DNA of 38,779 nucleotides from Vibrio anguillarum. GTDB lineage: Bacteria; Pseudomonadota; Gammaproteobacteria; Enterobacterales; Vibrionaceae. The notes beneath the pieces are model-generated. The model did not search any database, was not told where the DNA came from, and worked only from the letters and a program-made list of their open reading frames with translations. Positions 31,193 through 38,779 of the stretch are shown one piece after another. The position numbers and the translations under genes were made by a program. The stretch spans positions 1-38,779 of the forward strand of contig NZ_JAHGUP010000036.1 of assembly GCF_001989995.2 (NCBI RefSeq), given 5' to 3'. Each line of letters opens with the position of its first letter. The first letter of the stretch is position 1.

Positions 31193-33439
31193 CTATTTTT
31201 TGCCTGCGCGGATAAAGCCAGCAAAGCCTTTATCTTCAAAGTATGAGTGCATCATATTATAAATGTCGTTGCCGTAAGGTTGCATCAACGCTTTGTCAGC
31301 AAGTTGCCGTAACTGTCCTAATTGAGAGTGCCTCACCAAATATTTGACCTTGGCTACGTTGGAGGTATTCATACTTAGCATGCGATAACCCAAACCAATT
31401 AATAACAGTGAACCGATAGGGTCCCCGGCCAACTCACCACACACACAAACAGGTATACGATGAGACTGGCAAGTCTCTAAAATCTGTTTAAGCGCCATCA
31501 CCACCGCTGGATGCATGGAGTCATAGACATCAGCAACATGTGCATTGTTCCGATCAACGGCCAACAAATATTGGGTTAAATCGTTGGTTCCAACCGAAAC
31601 AAAGTCCACTTTGCTCGCAATCAATGGTAGAAGATAAATCATCGATGGCACTTCAATCATAATGCCAATCTTGGGCATTATGATCCGATCATCAACGCTA
31701 GAAACTTCTCGATACGCTTGCTCAATCAACCGCATTGCGTCGTCCAACTCTTTCGTTCCTGAAATCATTGGCAATAAAATGCTGAGATTTTGGTTATCGC
31801 CGCTGGCACGCATCATCGCCCGCAGTTGAATCAAAAAAATATCGGGATGATCGAGCGTAAAACGAATGCCTCGCCAGCCAAGAAAGGGATTGTCTTCTTC
31901 AATGGGTAGATAAGGCAGTGCTTTATCGCCACCAATGTCTAACGTTCTCATCACCACCCGTTTATCAGGATAAGCGTTCAAAACGCTGCGATACTGCTGC
32001 ACTTGTTCTTCTTCTGATGGAAAGCGATGTTGCAGCAAAAAGGAAATTTCGGTTCGATACAGCCCGACACCATCAACCCCTTGGTTAATTGCGATGTTGG
32101 TATCCGCACTTAATCCAGCATTGAGCATCACTTCAATACGTGTGCCATCTTGCGTAAAAGGAGCTTCTGCAATGGTTTCATTAACCATTTGAGAAAGTTC
32201 GCTTTCTTCATAAGCTAAAGCGCGATATTCCGCCAGAATTTGTCTATTTGGTGAGATAAAAACCTTGCCGCTATAACCATCGACAATGCCCTTTTTACCG
32301 TTGATCTCCTTGAGATTAAGTGAAATTCCCATCACTGCGGGAATGCCCAGCGCCCGTGACAATATTGCTGCGTGGGAATTGGCAGCCCCTTCTAAAGAGA
32401 CCACCGCCAGTAATTTATCTTTAGGAATAGCGGCGAGAATTGAAGCAGTAAGTTCGCGTACCACCAAAATGATCGGTTTATCAAGTTGCTGCTGATCATG
32501 CTCAGTGTTGTGCAAAAAAAATAGCAGTCGCTGACCTAGCTCACGAATATCCTGTGCACGCTCACGTAAGTAAACATCTGACATCTTCGCAAAACGGTTG
32601 GAATAACTCTCCACAACCTGCCGTAATGCCCAATCTGCACGATCGCCTTTTTGGATCTGGCTTTTCAGATCGTTGCGTAGCATCGGATCATTGAGTAGAT
32701 GAGTAAAGAGATCGAAGATGGCTAACGCATCTTTATTAATATCACTATCGAGTTTTTTTCTTAAACGACGAAAATCGTTCAAGGCACTTTCTACCGCCAG
32801 CAATAGCCACTCTTGTTCTCGTTCAATATCGAGCGTTGAGGCGGGGTAAACATCAGACAGTTGAGGCTGGGTGTCATCCCACCAAAACTCACCAATCGCG
32901 ATGCCAGATGACGCAGCAATGCCACTGGTGGACAACTGCTTTTTCGAAAGCAGCCACTGCCCTTGTGTTTGAGCATGAGCAATAATCACGGCCACTTGCG
33001 CCGCCAGAGTGACAATAAAAGACTCTTCCATCTCACTAAATAAGCGAGGTGTTTTTTGCTGCACGACCAACACACCCAATACTCGCTTGCGATGAATAAT
33101 CGGCGTACCAAGAAAGCTTTGATACACCTCTTCGCCAAGCTGTTTGAAGTATTTAAAATTAGGATGTTTCGACGCTTCAGCAATGTTGATTGGCTCAGCT
33201 GAACGTTTCACTAAGCCCACTAAACCTTCGTCAAAACCGATGTGGATTTTGTCGCCTTTGAACTTTAAGCCTTGCGTTGCCATCAGTTCTAGGCGATGTT
33301 TTTCTTCGTTAGCAAGATAGACAGTGCAACACTCGGTACTCATCGCATTGCACGTTTGCTTAACCAAAATATTCAAGGCTTGGTGTACATCTTCTACCTT
33401 GGATACTTGTTCAACTATTTCCCTTAGCTGAGAGAGCAT
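31193..33439 (-). CDS. ptsP: Phosphoenolpyruvate-protein phosphotransferase EI-Ntr
   Basis: EI-Ntr takes phosphate from PEP and passes it to NPr in the nitrogen PTS, linking nitrogen and carbon status to regulation. The 748-aa length equals that of E. coli PtsP. An N-terminal GAF domain (about 1-160) is followed by the EI domains: the phospho-His near residue 356 in SLEGAANSHAAILSRALGIPAV, GVGLYRTEISFL, and the PEP-binding barrel with RTLDIGGDK, GWRGIRF, SVGTNDLTQY and VCGELAGD. The start lies 2 bases after the rppH stop, so the two are coupled. The rppH-ptsP pair is conserved in enteric bacteria and vibrios. Confidence 0.97.
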   Translation of the reverse strand: MLSQLREIVEQVSKVEDVHQALNILVKQTCNAMSTECCTVYLANEEKHRLELMATQGLKFKGDKIHIGFDEGLVGLVKRSAEPINIAEASKHPNFKYFKQLGEEVYQSFLGTPIIHRKRVLGVLVVQQKTPRLFSEMEESFIVTLAAQVAVIIAHAQTQGQWLLSKKQLSTSGIAASSGIAIGEFWWDDTQPQLSDVYPASTLDIEREQEWLLLAVESALNDFRRLRKKLDSDINKDALAIFDLFTHLLNDPMLRNDLKSQIQKGDRADWALRQVVESYSNRFAKMSDVYLRERAQDIRELGQRLLFFLHNTEHDQQQLDKPIILVVRELTASILAAIPKDKLLAVVSLEGAANSHAAILSRALGIPAVMGISLNLKEINGKKGIVDGYSGKVFISPNRQILAEYRALAYEESELSQMVNETIAEAPFTQDGTRIEVMLNAGLSADTNIAINQGVDGVGLYRTEISFLLQHRFPSEEEQVQQYRSVLNAYPDKRVVMRTLDIGGDKALPYLPIEEDNPFLGWRGIRFTLDHPDIFLIQLRAMMRASGDNQNLSILLPMISGTKELDDAMRLIEQAYREVSSVDDRIIMPKIGIMIEVPSMIYLLPLIASKVDFVSVGTNDLTQYLLAVDRNNAHVADVYDSMHPAVVMALKQILETCQSHRIPVCVCGELAGDPIGSLLLIGLGYRMLSMNTSNVAKVKYLVRHSQLGQLRQLADKALMQPYGNDIYNMMHSYFEDKGFAGFIRAGKK

Positions 33440-33441
33440 GT

Positions 33442-33960
33442 CTATCCTCTTTTATTTTTGCGCTTACCTTTGTTATTACGTTCTTTAAATGGCATCGCGA
33501 ATGATGCAAACTCTTTCATGGCGCGACGATAAACATCTCGCTTGAAAGAGACTACTTGCCTCACTGGATACCAATAACTGACCCAACGCCAACCATCAAA
33601 TTCAGGGGTACTGCCGCGCTGCATGTTGATTCTTGATTCATCACACTCTAAGCGCAGAAGAAACCATTTCTGTTTTTGCCCAATACAGACAGGTTGAGAA
33701 TCCCAACGAACGAGCCGTTTTGGTAATTTATATCTTAACCAATGACGGCTTGTTGCTATGATTTTCACATCTTTCTTTGTAAGCCCAACCTCTTCGTAAA
33801 GCTCTCTAAACATCGCTTGTTCAGGAGTTTCATCGTCGTCAATTCCACCTTGTGGAAACTGCCAAGAGTGTTGTCCGTATCGTTTCGCCCAGAATACCTG
33901 ACCATGGTTGTTACAAATCACAATACCAACATTGAGTCGGTAACCATCGCCATCGATCAC
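33442..33960 (-). CDS. rppH: RNA pyrophosphohydrolase (Nudix)
   Basis: RppH removes pyrophosphate from the 5' end of mRNAs, triggering RNase E decay. The 172-aa protein begins [17 protein letters not shown] with a GTG start at 33960, which matches the N-terminus of the E. coli enzyme. The Nudix box [22 protein letters not shown] (positions about 37-58) is intact, as are [17 protein letters not shown] and the basic tail ([14 protein letters not shown]). It is the first gene of the leftward operon. Confidence 0.97.
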   Translation of the reverse strand: MIDGDGYRLNVGIVICNNHGQVFWAKRYGQHSWQFPQGGIDDDETPEQAMFRELYEEVGLTKKDVKIIATSRHWLRYKLPKRLVRWDSQPVCIGQKQKWFLLRLECDESRINMQRGSTPEFDGWRWVSYWYPVRQVVSFKRDVYRRAMKEFASFAMPFKERNNKGKRKNKRG

Positions 33961-34565
33961 TGGCCAACCTCTAGTAAAATCTTAATTGCTTTGATTTTTC
34001 CACATATCCCCAATAGGAGCAAACTTACTAGTGTGATTAACACGAGATTTATGTGTTCCTAATCATTAATTGGATAACTTTTCATCAAATTTAAAGTTAT
34101 CAACAAAATAATGCGACACCAGCCACATTTATTCACCTTTTCTGTGAGTAACTATGTGAAGAATCTCTAGATAGCGACTTACTTCCCCAAAAAGCAAAAG
34201 AATACGGGCCAATAAAAAAAAGATAATAATAAATTAAATACATAAAAAAACAATTAATTAATTGGATTTTCCATTATTCACATTACGTTGCGATTAACAA
34301 AAAATTGATCCTTTCACAACATGCTCAAAGATCCACCGATTAGCTCGTTATCCACACCCCCACTCTAGTAGAAATAAGATTTACTGATTAAGAGGCCCAC
34401 TACCTCAAGCAAAACCCTGTAAATGCATACAGATAAACAAAAAATGGAATATTTTCCGATCAACCTGTGGATAACTTGGGTTGCGATGATCTTTTAAGCA
34501 AAAGAAACGACAGTACATTGTGTATAAGAATTTGCTACAATCGCGTTTTTATCATTCAAAGTATC
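33961..34565. promoter_or_regulatory. rppH-mutH divergent intergenic region with DnaA boxes and GATC sites
   Basis: About 600 AT-rich bases without a convincing gene. Two perfect DnaA-box sequences occur in opposite orientation: TTATCCACA (34348-34356) and TGTGGATAA (34466-34474). A one-mismatch box TTATCAACA is at 34097-34105. Four GATC sites occur at 34307, 34330, 34458 and 34488. A TGCTACAAT extended -10 element (TACAAT at 34536-34541) probably belongs to mutH. The open frame from 34467 to the mutH ATG lacks homology to MutH and is taken as untranslated. Confidence 0.6.
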
Positions 34566-35231
34566 ATGAAACCCGCACCTAAAACTGAACATGAATTAAT
34601 GCTTAGAGCCCAAGACATTGCAGGCTTAAGCTTTAGTCAACTCGCCGAAGAAGCCAAGATGACCGTGCCCCCTGACTTAAAAAAAGATAAAGGATGGGTC
34701 GGTCAGCTATTAGAGTGGCATTTGGGTGCAGCAGCAGGCAGCAAACCTCAGCAAGATTTCGAGCAATTAGGTATCGAGCTCAAAAGTATTCCAATCAGTT
34801 ACACTGGAAAACCGCTCGAAACAACGTTTGTGTGTGTGGCCCCACTCACCGGTGTTCATGGTTTAACATGGGAGCAAAGCCACGTGCGAAATAAACTCTC
34901 TCGGGTACTATGGATCCCAATAGAGGGTGAGCGAGAAATCCCCCTAGCCCAGCGCCATGTCGGCTCGCCATTGCTATGGAGCCCTTCTCCTGCACAAGAA
35001 CAGCAGCTAAAAAATGATTGGGAAGAACTGATGGAGTTCATCGTTCTTGGCAAAGTTGAGCAGATCACCGCTAAGCACGGTGAAGTATTACAGCTCAGGC
35101 CAAAAGCGGCAAACGGGCGAGCATTAACCGAAGCCTACGGTGCTAATGGCAAACCTATCAAAACTCTGCCACGAGGCTTTTATCTTCGAACTCAATTTAC
35201 CGCGAGCATTCTTGAGCAACACTTTATTTAA
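34566..35231 (+). CDS. mutH: DNA mismatch repair endonuclease MutH
   Basis: MutH nicks the unmethylated strand at hemimethylated GATC after activation by MutS/MutL. With the ATG at 34566 ([16 protein letters not shown]) the protein is 221 aa and aligns with the known Vibrio and E. coli N-termini; the longer frame from 34467 would start before the likely promoter. Catalytic residues D64, E71 and K73 ([11 protein letters not shown]) have the same spacing as D70/E77/K79 of E. coli. Other conserved parts are [33 protein letters not shown] and GFYLRTQFT. Confidence 0.97.
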   Translation: MKPAPKTEHELMLRAQDIAGLSFSQLAEEAKMTVPPDLKKDKGWVGQLLEWHLGAAAGSKPQQDFEQLGIELKSIPISYTGKPLETTFVCVAPLTGVHGLTWEQSHVRNKLSRVLWIPIEGEREIPLAQRHVGSPLLWSPSPAQEQQLKNDWEELMEFIVLGKVEQITAKHGEVLQLRPKAANGRALTEAYGANGKPIKTLPRGFYLRTQFTASILEQHFI

Positions 35232-35365
35232 AAGTGCTCGTTATTGCTCATGAAAAAACGTAACCGTTTGATCTTTCACTGCACAATTCGTTTCCGTTTC
35301 ACTGCCATCTTCGCTTATAGTAAAAACGTCACACACTCCACCAGCGAGAGCATCAAGGAAGGAAT

Positions 35366-36400
35366 ATGCAATACACCAAACTGCCTCATTCCACACTGGA
35401 AGTGAGCAAGATCTGCTTAGGTACCATGACTTTTGGTGAACAAAATAGCCAACAACAAGCCTTTGAGCAGCTCGATTACGCCTTAGACCAAGGTGTGAAT
35501 TTCATCGATACTGCGGAAATGTACCCAGTTCCCCCCAACGGTAAAACCCAAGGTCTGACCGAAAGCTATATTGGCAACTGGTTAGAAAAATCAGGTAAAC
35601 GTGAAAAAGTGGTGTTAGCGACTAAAGTGGCAGGCCCGCGTAACGTGCCTCACATCCGCGAAAAGATGTCACTCGATAGACGCAACATTCATTTAGCGAT
35701 TGATGATAGTTTAAGACGCTTAAAAACAGACTATGTCGATTTGTATCAATTACATTGGCCTCAACGCCAAACGAACATGTTCGGCCAACTTAACTACCCT
35801 TATCCTGATCAGCAAGAAGAAGTCACTTTAATCGAAACGCTCGAAGCGCTTAATGATCTCGTCAAGGCTGGAAAAGTGCGTTACATCGGTGTGTCAAATG
35901 ATACCCCGTGGGGCGTGATGACGTTGCTAAAATTGGCAGAAAAACACGATCTAGCAAGAATTGTCTCTATCCAAAACCCTTATAATTTACTGAATCGCAG
36001 CTTTGAAATTGGCTTATCTGAGATTAGCCACTTCGAAGGTGTTCAACTGCTGGCTTACTCGCCACTGGCGTTTGGTTGCCTGAGTGGTAAATATTTAAAT
36101 GGCGCAAGACCTGACGGTGCTCGGTGCAGCCTATTTGAACGCTTTTCTCGCTATTTTACGGCGCAAGGTGTACAAGCCACTCACGCTTATGTTGAGCTTG
36201 CTAACCAGTATGGCCTTGATCCAGCACAGATGGCGTTGGCGTTTGTCAATCAACGTCCGTTTGTCGCATCCAATATCATTGGCGCGACAAACCTAGAGCA
36301 GTTGAAAACAAATATCGATAGTTTAGATGTCGTACTCAGTAATGAATTGCTTCTTAAAATTCAAGAGATTGGGACGACTTACTCCAACCCTTGTCCGTAG
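35366..36400 (+). CDS. tas: Tas-type aldo/keto reductase
   Basis: The 344-aa protein is an NADP(H)-dependent aldo/keto reductase of the Tas family. The catalytic tetrad residues are visible: Asp and Tyr in FIDTAEMYPV, Lys in LATKVAG and His in LYQLHWPQ. The nucleotide-binding region is near the C-terminus (ANQYGLDPAQMALAFV...SNIIGATNLEQLKTNI). AAGGAAG precedes the ATG. The physiological substrate is not known; E. coli Tas was found as a suppressor of tyrosine auxotrophy. It follows mutH as in V. cholerae, with its own terminator. Confidence 0.93.
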   Translation: MQYTKLPHSTLEVSKICLGTMTFGEQNSQQQAFEQLDYALDQGVNFIDTAEMYPVPPNGKTQGLTESYIGNWLEKSGKREKVVLATKVAGPRNVPHIREKMSLDRRNIHLAIDDSLRRLKTDYVDLYQLHWPQRQTNMFGQLNYPYPDQQEEVTLIETLEALNDLVKAGKVRYIGVSNDTPWGVMTLLKLAEKHDLARIVSIQNPYNLLNRSFEIGLSEISHFEGVQLLAYSPLAFGCLSGKYLNGARPDGARCSLFERFSRYFTAQGVQATHAYVELANQYGLDPAQMALAFVNQRPFVASNIIGATNLEQLKTNIDSLDVVLSNELLLKIQEIGTTYSNPCP

Positions 36401-36408
36401 ATATCTTC

Positions 36409-36432
36409 GGGGCTAGCGAAGCCACTAGCCCC
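36409..36432. terminator. Terminator between tas and the DUF1127-like gene
   Basis: GGGGCTAG (36409-36416) pairs with CTAGCCCC (36425-36432) across an 8-base loop, followed by TCGTTTT. It ends tas and, read on the other strand, lies 6 bases beyond the stop of the convergent small gene. Confidence 0.85.
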
Positions 36433-36437
36433 TCGTT

Positions 36438-36689
36438 TTACGTTGTTATTCGCATACTTAACACACGGCGAAGATGACGAATATGACGTTCAGCTTTAAT
36501 TGAGTCAGGGACTGAAACGCCAATAGCGCGTCCATCACTTTCTAAGCCAATATCTTTAAGCAAGTGTTGGCTATTAAAAGGCAGCTCAAAAGCATGACGG
36601 CGAACATTTCGTTGCCATTGACGCTCTTCACGGCGTAAATCAGCACGGACCAGTAAAGTAGCAAGTTGTAAATAAATTGAATGACGCAT
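36438..36689 (-). CDS. Small basic protein, DUF1127-like
   Basis: I take the ATG at 36689 (MRHSIYLQLATLLVRADLRR), which has GGAG at proper distance, giving 83 aa; an upstream in-frame start at 36758 lacks such a signal. The protein is very basic (RREERQWQRNVRRHAFE) and has the segment QHLLKDIGLESDGR, which resembles the conserved L-x-D-I-G-L-x-R core of DUF1127 proteins. Some short DUF1127 proteins bind RNA and influence phosphate or stress metabolism, but its role here is unknown. A gene in this place between tas and vpsR is normal for Vibrio. Confidence 0.78.
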   Translation of the reverse strand: MRHSIYLQLATLLVRADLRREERQWQRNVRRHAFELPFNSQHLLKDIGLESDGRAIGVSVPDSIKAERHIRHLRRVLSMRITT

Positions 36690-36807
36690 GAGTATTCTCC
36701 AGTAGTAAACTAAACGTTGACGGCTGGAAAAATGGGGGCAAACAAGGTGGATCAACACTTTGATAAGCTGCCATTTTTCCGCAGCCTATCTCAAGGTTAC
36801 GGATTAA

Positions 36808-36927
36808 CTAAAAATCGGTGCCTTTTTTATCATCAAACATACGACAGGCGTCTGTAGTAAGAGACGATTTAGGCGCAGTAAGATCGATAGAAACGCGAAC
36901 AGTATGAACAAAAACGAAATGATTCAT
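36808..36927 (-). CDS. 39-aa small protein upstream of the DUF1127-like gene
   Basis: The reading frame begins MNHFVFVHTVRVSIDLTAPK and ends MFDDKKGTDF. Its ATG at 36927 follows a perfect GGAGG with a 6-base gap (GGAGGCGCAACATG), a stronger signal than that of most nearby genes. A good promoter lies upstream (36993-37020). It may be a leader peptide or a small functional protein cotranscribed with the DUF1127-like gene 118 bases downstream. No family is recognised. Confidence 0.55.
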   Translation of the reverse strand: MNHFVFVHTVRVSIDLTAPKSSLTTDACRMFDDKKGTDF

Positions 36928-36971
36928 GTTGCGCCTCCAAGCAAATAGTTAATCCAAAGTGAAATGAGTGT

Positions 36972-36986
36972 GTGAGCACGGCTCAC
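36972..36986 (-). promoter_or_regulatory. Palindrome at the predicted transcription start
   Basis: GTGAGC (36972-36977), three bases, GCTCAC (36981-36986) form a perfect inverted repeat just downstream of the predicted -10 element. It could be an operator or a 5' hairpin of the mRNA. Confidence 0.45.
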
Positions 36987-36992
36987 GGTTAA

Positions 36993-37020
36993 ATTCTATG
37001 CAACTGAGGTGATTATTCAA
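36993..37020 (-). promoter_or_regulatory. Sigma-70-type promoter for the 39-aa and DUF1127-like genes
   Basis: On the minus strand TTGAAT (37020-37015), 16 bases, TAGAAT (36998-36993) make a good promoter. Transcription would start near 36986, about 60 bases before the small ORF. Confidence 0.6.
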
Positions 37021-37135
37021 CTCTTAATTTTCAAACAATTAAAAAACAATGCATTAACCTAAAATGAAAGCCAATGACAGCAAATAAGTAACACATTCAG
37101 CTAGAGAATAACTTATTCGCAAAAGATATGATTAT

Positions 37136-37171
37136 AAAAAATGGCCACATGGATTAAATGTGACCATTTTT
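37136..37171. terminator. Terminator downstream of the vpsR-type gene
   Basis: AAAAAATGGCCACAT (37136-37150) pairs with ATGTGACCATTTTT (37158-37171) with one mismatch across about 7 bases. It is about 20 bases after the regulator stop on the minus strand, and A/T tracts on both sides allow two-way function. Confidence 0.8.
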
Positions 37172-37189
37172 ACTTGAAGAATCATCAAG

Positions 37190-38524
37190 TTAATAGGTAT
37201 TTTCAGTGATTAAGTTATGTTTATTAAGCAATCGATACATAGTAGCTCTAGATACACCTAGCTCTTTGGCGGCCATTGATACTTGCCCTGAGTTCGATTC
37301 TAGAACCAGTAATAGCGCATCTCGCTCTGAACGCTCACGAATGCTTTTTAGGCTGCGCTTACCATCACTGCGTTTTGGTAAGTCGAGTTGCAATTCATCC
37401 AACATGACTGAATCGGACATCAGCACCACACGTTTGATCTGATTCATCAGCTCACGAACGTTACCCGGCCAGTGATAACGAGCCAATGAGCGCGCCGCTT
37501 CTTCAGTAAAACTGCGCGCCTGCGCGTTAAACTCTTTTGAATACTCCTGCAAGAAGTGGCGTGCCAGTAAAGCAATATCACCCGCCCGCTCTTTTAAGCT
37601 CGGGACATTAATACGCAATACGTTGATATAGTGGTACAGCTCTTCGTTAAAATTGCCATCAATCAGCGCTTTTTCAATATCGGAAGAGTTGGCGGCCAAA
37701 ATACGCACATCCACCTCTTTGACACCCGTTGAAGTTTCTATCGTTCCTTCTTGCAGGAAGCGCAAGAGGTTAGCTTGTTGGCTTTTAGGTAGCGTGAGAA
37801 TATCTTTAAGTAGGATCGTCCCGCCATCTGCCCGCTCCAATAATGAAGTTTGAGATGAGTCTTCACAACCAATACCGAACAGCTCACATTCAAAGCGGCT
37901 CTCCGATAAAGCTCGGCAATTCACTGAAATAAAAGGTTTTTGTGCGCGAGACGACGTTTTGTGTACCGCTCTCGCGACCGTCTCTTTGCCCGTTCCATTT
38001 TCCCCATAAATGAGGATACTGACATCCGTAGGGCCGATGCGTTTGATCTGATCACGCAAGCGCTTCATGGGAGTAGATTCACCAATTAAACCAATATCCC
38101 CTGTTGCTCCATAATGTGGCCATACTTTTTTCTCTAACTTAAGCATTCCAAGTTGGTGTCCAATGGTGCTCAGTAGCTGCGCATCGGGAATCGGCGCCGT
38201 AAAAAAGTCGATACAAAAGTTAACAATGAATTGGCAAATCGTATCCGAGCTCAACTGTGATTCGCGAATGAACGCCAACCAACGTACTTGTTTATGGTTG
38301 CTGACCAAATTTGCAATGCCATTGAGGCTGAATTCATCATGGCTCAAATCAACAATACCAATGCATGGGCCTGTTTCTGCAAACAAGGCATCCGCTTTAC
38401 GTAAATCTGCGCATTGTGTACAACGCCAACCAACCTGTTCAAGTACAGATAACCAAGGCTCGTATGTCCCACCAACGACGACAAGCGAACCAGGGACAGA
38501 ATCCATTCGGAATTGAGTGCCCAT
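37190..38524 (-). CDS. vpsR: VpsR-type transcriptional regulator (atypical NtrC-family response regulator)
   Basis: In V. cholerae VpsR binds c-di-GMP and activates exopolysaccharide (vps) and biofilm genes. The 444-aa protein has a receiver domain (D59 in GIVDLSHD, the VpsR phosphorylation position), an AAA+ domain with Walker A GENGTGKE (174-181) and a Fis-type HTH at the end (VSMAAKELGVSRATMYRLLNKH). The loop that holds GAFTGA in sigma-54 activators reads GIGCEDSSQTSLLE, and Walker B reads GGTILLKDI, as expected for VpsR, which works with sigma-70 RNA polymerase. The position beside tas fits V. cholerae synteny. The adjacent island cargo also contains an adhesion module, but a regulatory link is only speculation. 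Confidence 0.92.
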   Translation of the reverse strand: MGTQFRMDSVPGSLVVVGGTYEPWLSVLEQVGWRCTQCADLRKADALFAETGPCIGIVDLSHDEFSLNGIANLVSNHKQVRWLAFIRESQLSSDTICQFIVNFCIDFFTAPIPDAQLLSTIGHQLGMLKLEKKVWPHYGATGDIGLIGESTPMKRLRDQIKRIGPTDVSILIYGENGTGKETVARAVHKTSSRAQKPFISVNCRALSESRFECELFGIGCEDSSQTSLLERADGGTILLKDILTLPKSQQANLLRFLQEGTIETSTGVKEVDVRILAANSSDIEKALIDGNFNEELYHYINVLRINVPSLKERAGDIALLARHFLQEYSKEFNAQARSFTEEAARSLARYHWPGNVRELMNQIKRVVLMSDSVMLDELQLDLPKRSDGKRSLKSIRERSERDALLLVLESNSGQVSMAAKELGVSRATMYRLLNKHNLITENTY

Positions 38525-38739
38525 CTATTATTCCTTATCTTAAAATTTATATGCAGTGCTACTTTTGGCACATTAAACGGCTGTTACATTAACGAGACTT
38601 GGCGCTGTAGTCTGTCTCGATAATAAGACTAGACAACAAATAAGCGCTTTGCCATTTAATATAGGGAACTATTTCATAATCCTTTCGAAATTGTTGTCTG
38701 TTAGTCCACGCTAGTGAACAAAATTTTTCAAACTAATGC
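38525..38739. other. Upstream region of the vpsR-type gene
   Basis: AT-rich, no gene seen. It should hold the promoter of the regulator on the minus strand; I cannot assign hexamers with confidence. Confidence 0.4.
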
Positions 38740-38766
38740 AAAAAAAAACCGCCTATTTAGGTACGG
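38740..38766 (-). terminator. Probable Rho-independent terminator of a gene lying beyond the right edge
   Basis: Read on the minus strand, CCG-TA-CCT, 4 bases, AGG-CGG is followed by nine T. A leftward gene (lysS would fit V. cholerae order) probably ends just past the window. Confidence 0.55.
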
Positions 38767-38779
38767 AAACCGCATGAAC

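Noticed and set aside
34467..34565. N-terminal extension of MutH by 33 codons
   Set aside because: It begins upstream of the probable -10 element, is unlike any MutH N-terminus, and the ATG at 34566 matches the family start.
1..38779. CRISPR arrays, tRNA, rRNA genes, riboswitches
   Set aside because: I saw no spaced short direct repeats, no cloverleaf-like sequence with the conserved TTCGANTC segment, and no known riboswitch core. Covariance-model searches would be needed to exclude small RNAs.

Overview
The right-hand part of the window (about 28974-38779) reads as an ordinary Vibrio chromosome. The order rppH-ptsP-TSUP permease-lgt-thyA on one strand, with mutH and tas divergent and a vpsR-type regulator beyond, matches the block I know from Vibrio cholerae and relatives. 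The proteins look like typical Vibrio orthologues. I cannot name the species from this window.

The chromosomal thyA is cut at about 28974, inside its conserved dUMP-binding motif. Immediately downstream, on the same strand, is a tightly coupled four-gene recombinase operon (28827-21618). It encodes a 415-aa tyrosine recombinase with all catalytic residues, a 1134-aa recombinase-like protein with five tandem 70-residue N-terminal repeats, a third recombinase split over two frames at an A AAA AAG slippery heptamer, and a 165-aa helix-turn-helix/coiled-coil protein. This layout fits the GInt islands (ginABCD) and resembles the Gamma-Mobile-Trio (GMT) islands of Vibrio. Next to the operon the element carries a complete, diverged thyA on the opposite strand, which would replace the gene it destroys. 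I found no C-terminal remainder of the chromosomal thyA anywhere in the window, so the other end of the element probably lies to the left of base 1.

Going left, the cargo holds three blocks. First is a small cassette (20588-18018) with a C-protein-like XRE regulator under C-box-like operators, divergent from a DNA-binding/coiled-coil protein gene, an SF2 helicase gene and a 101-aa orphan gene; it is a candidate defence cassette. Second is a tyrosine recombinase pseudogene with one in-frame stop (17605-16961). Third is a surface-adhesion module (16622-683): two ABC exporter subunits with unusually degenerate ATPase motifs, an HlyD-type adaptor, and convergent to them a 3573-aa VCBS/cadherin-like giant adhesin. 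The left edge is the terminus of an IS66-family element.

How it may work together: the recombinases move the island, the spare thyA keeps the host prototrophic for thymidine, and the cargo offers attachment and possibly defence. The points most worth testing are the putative programmed -1 frameshift, the repeat domain in the second recombinase, and the thyA-in-thyA arrangement.
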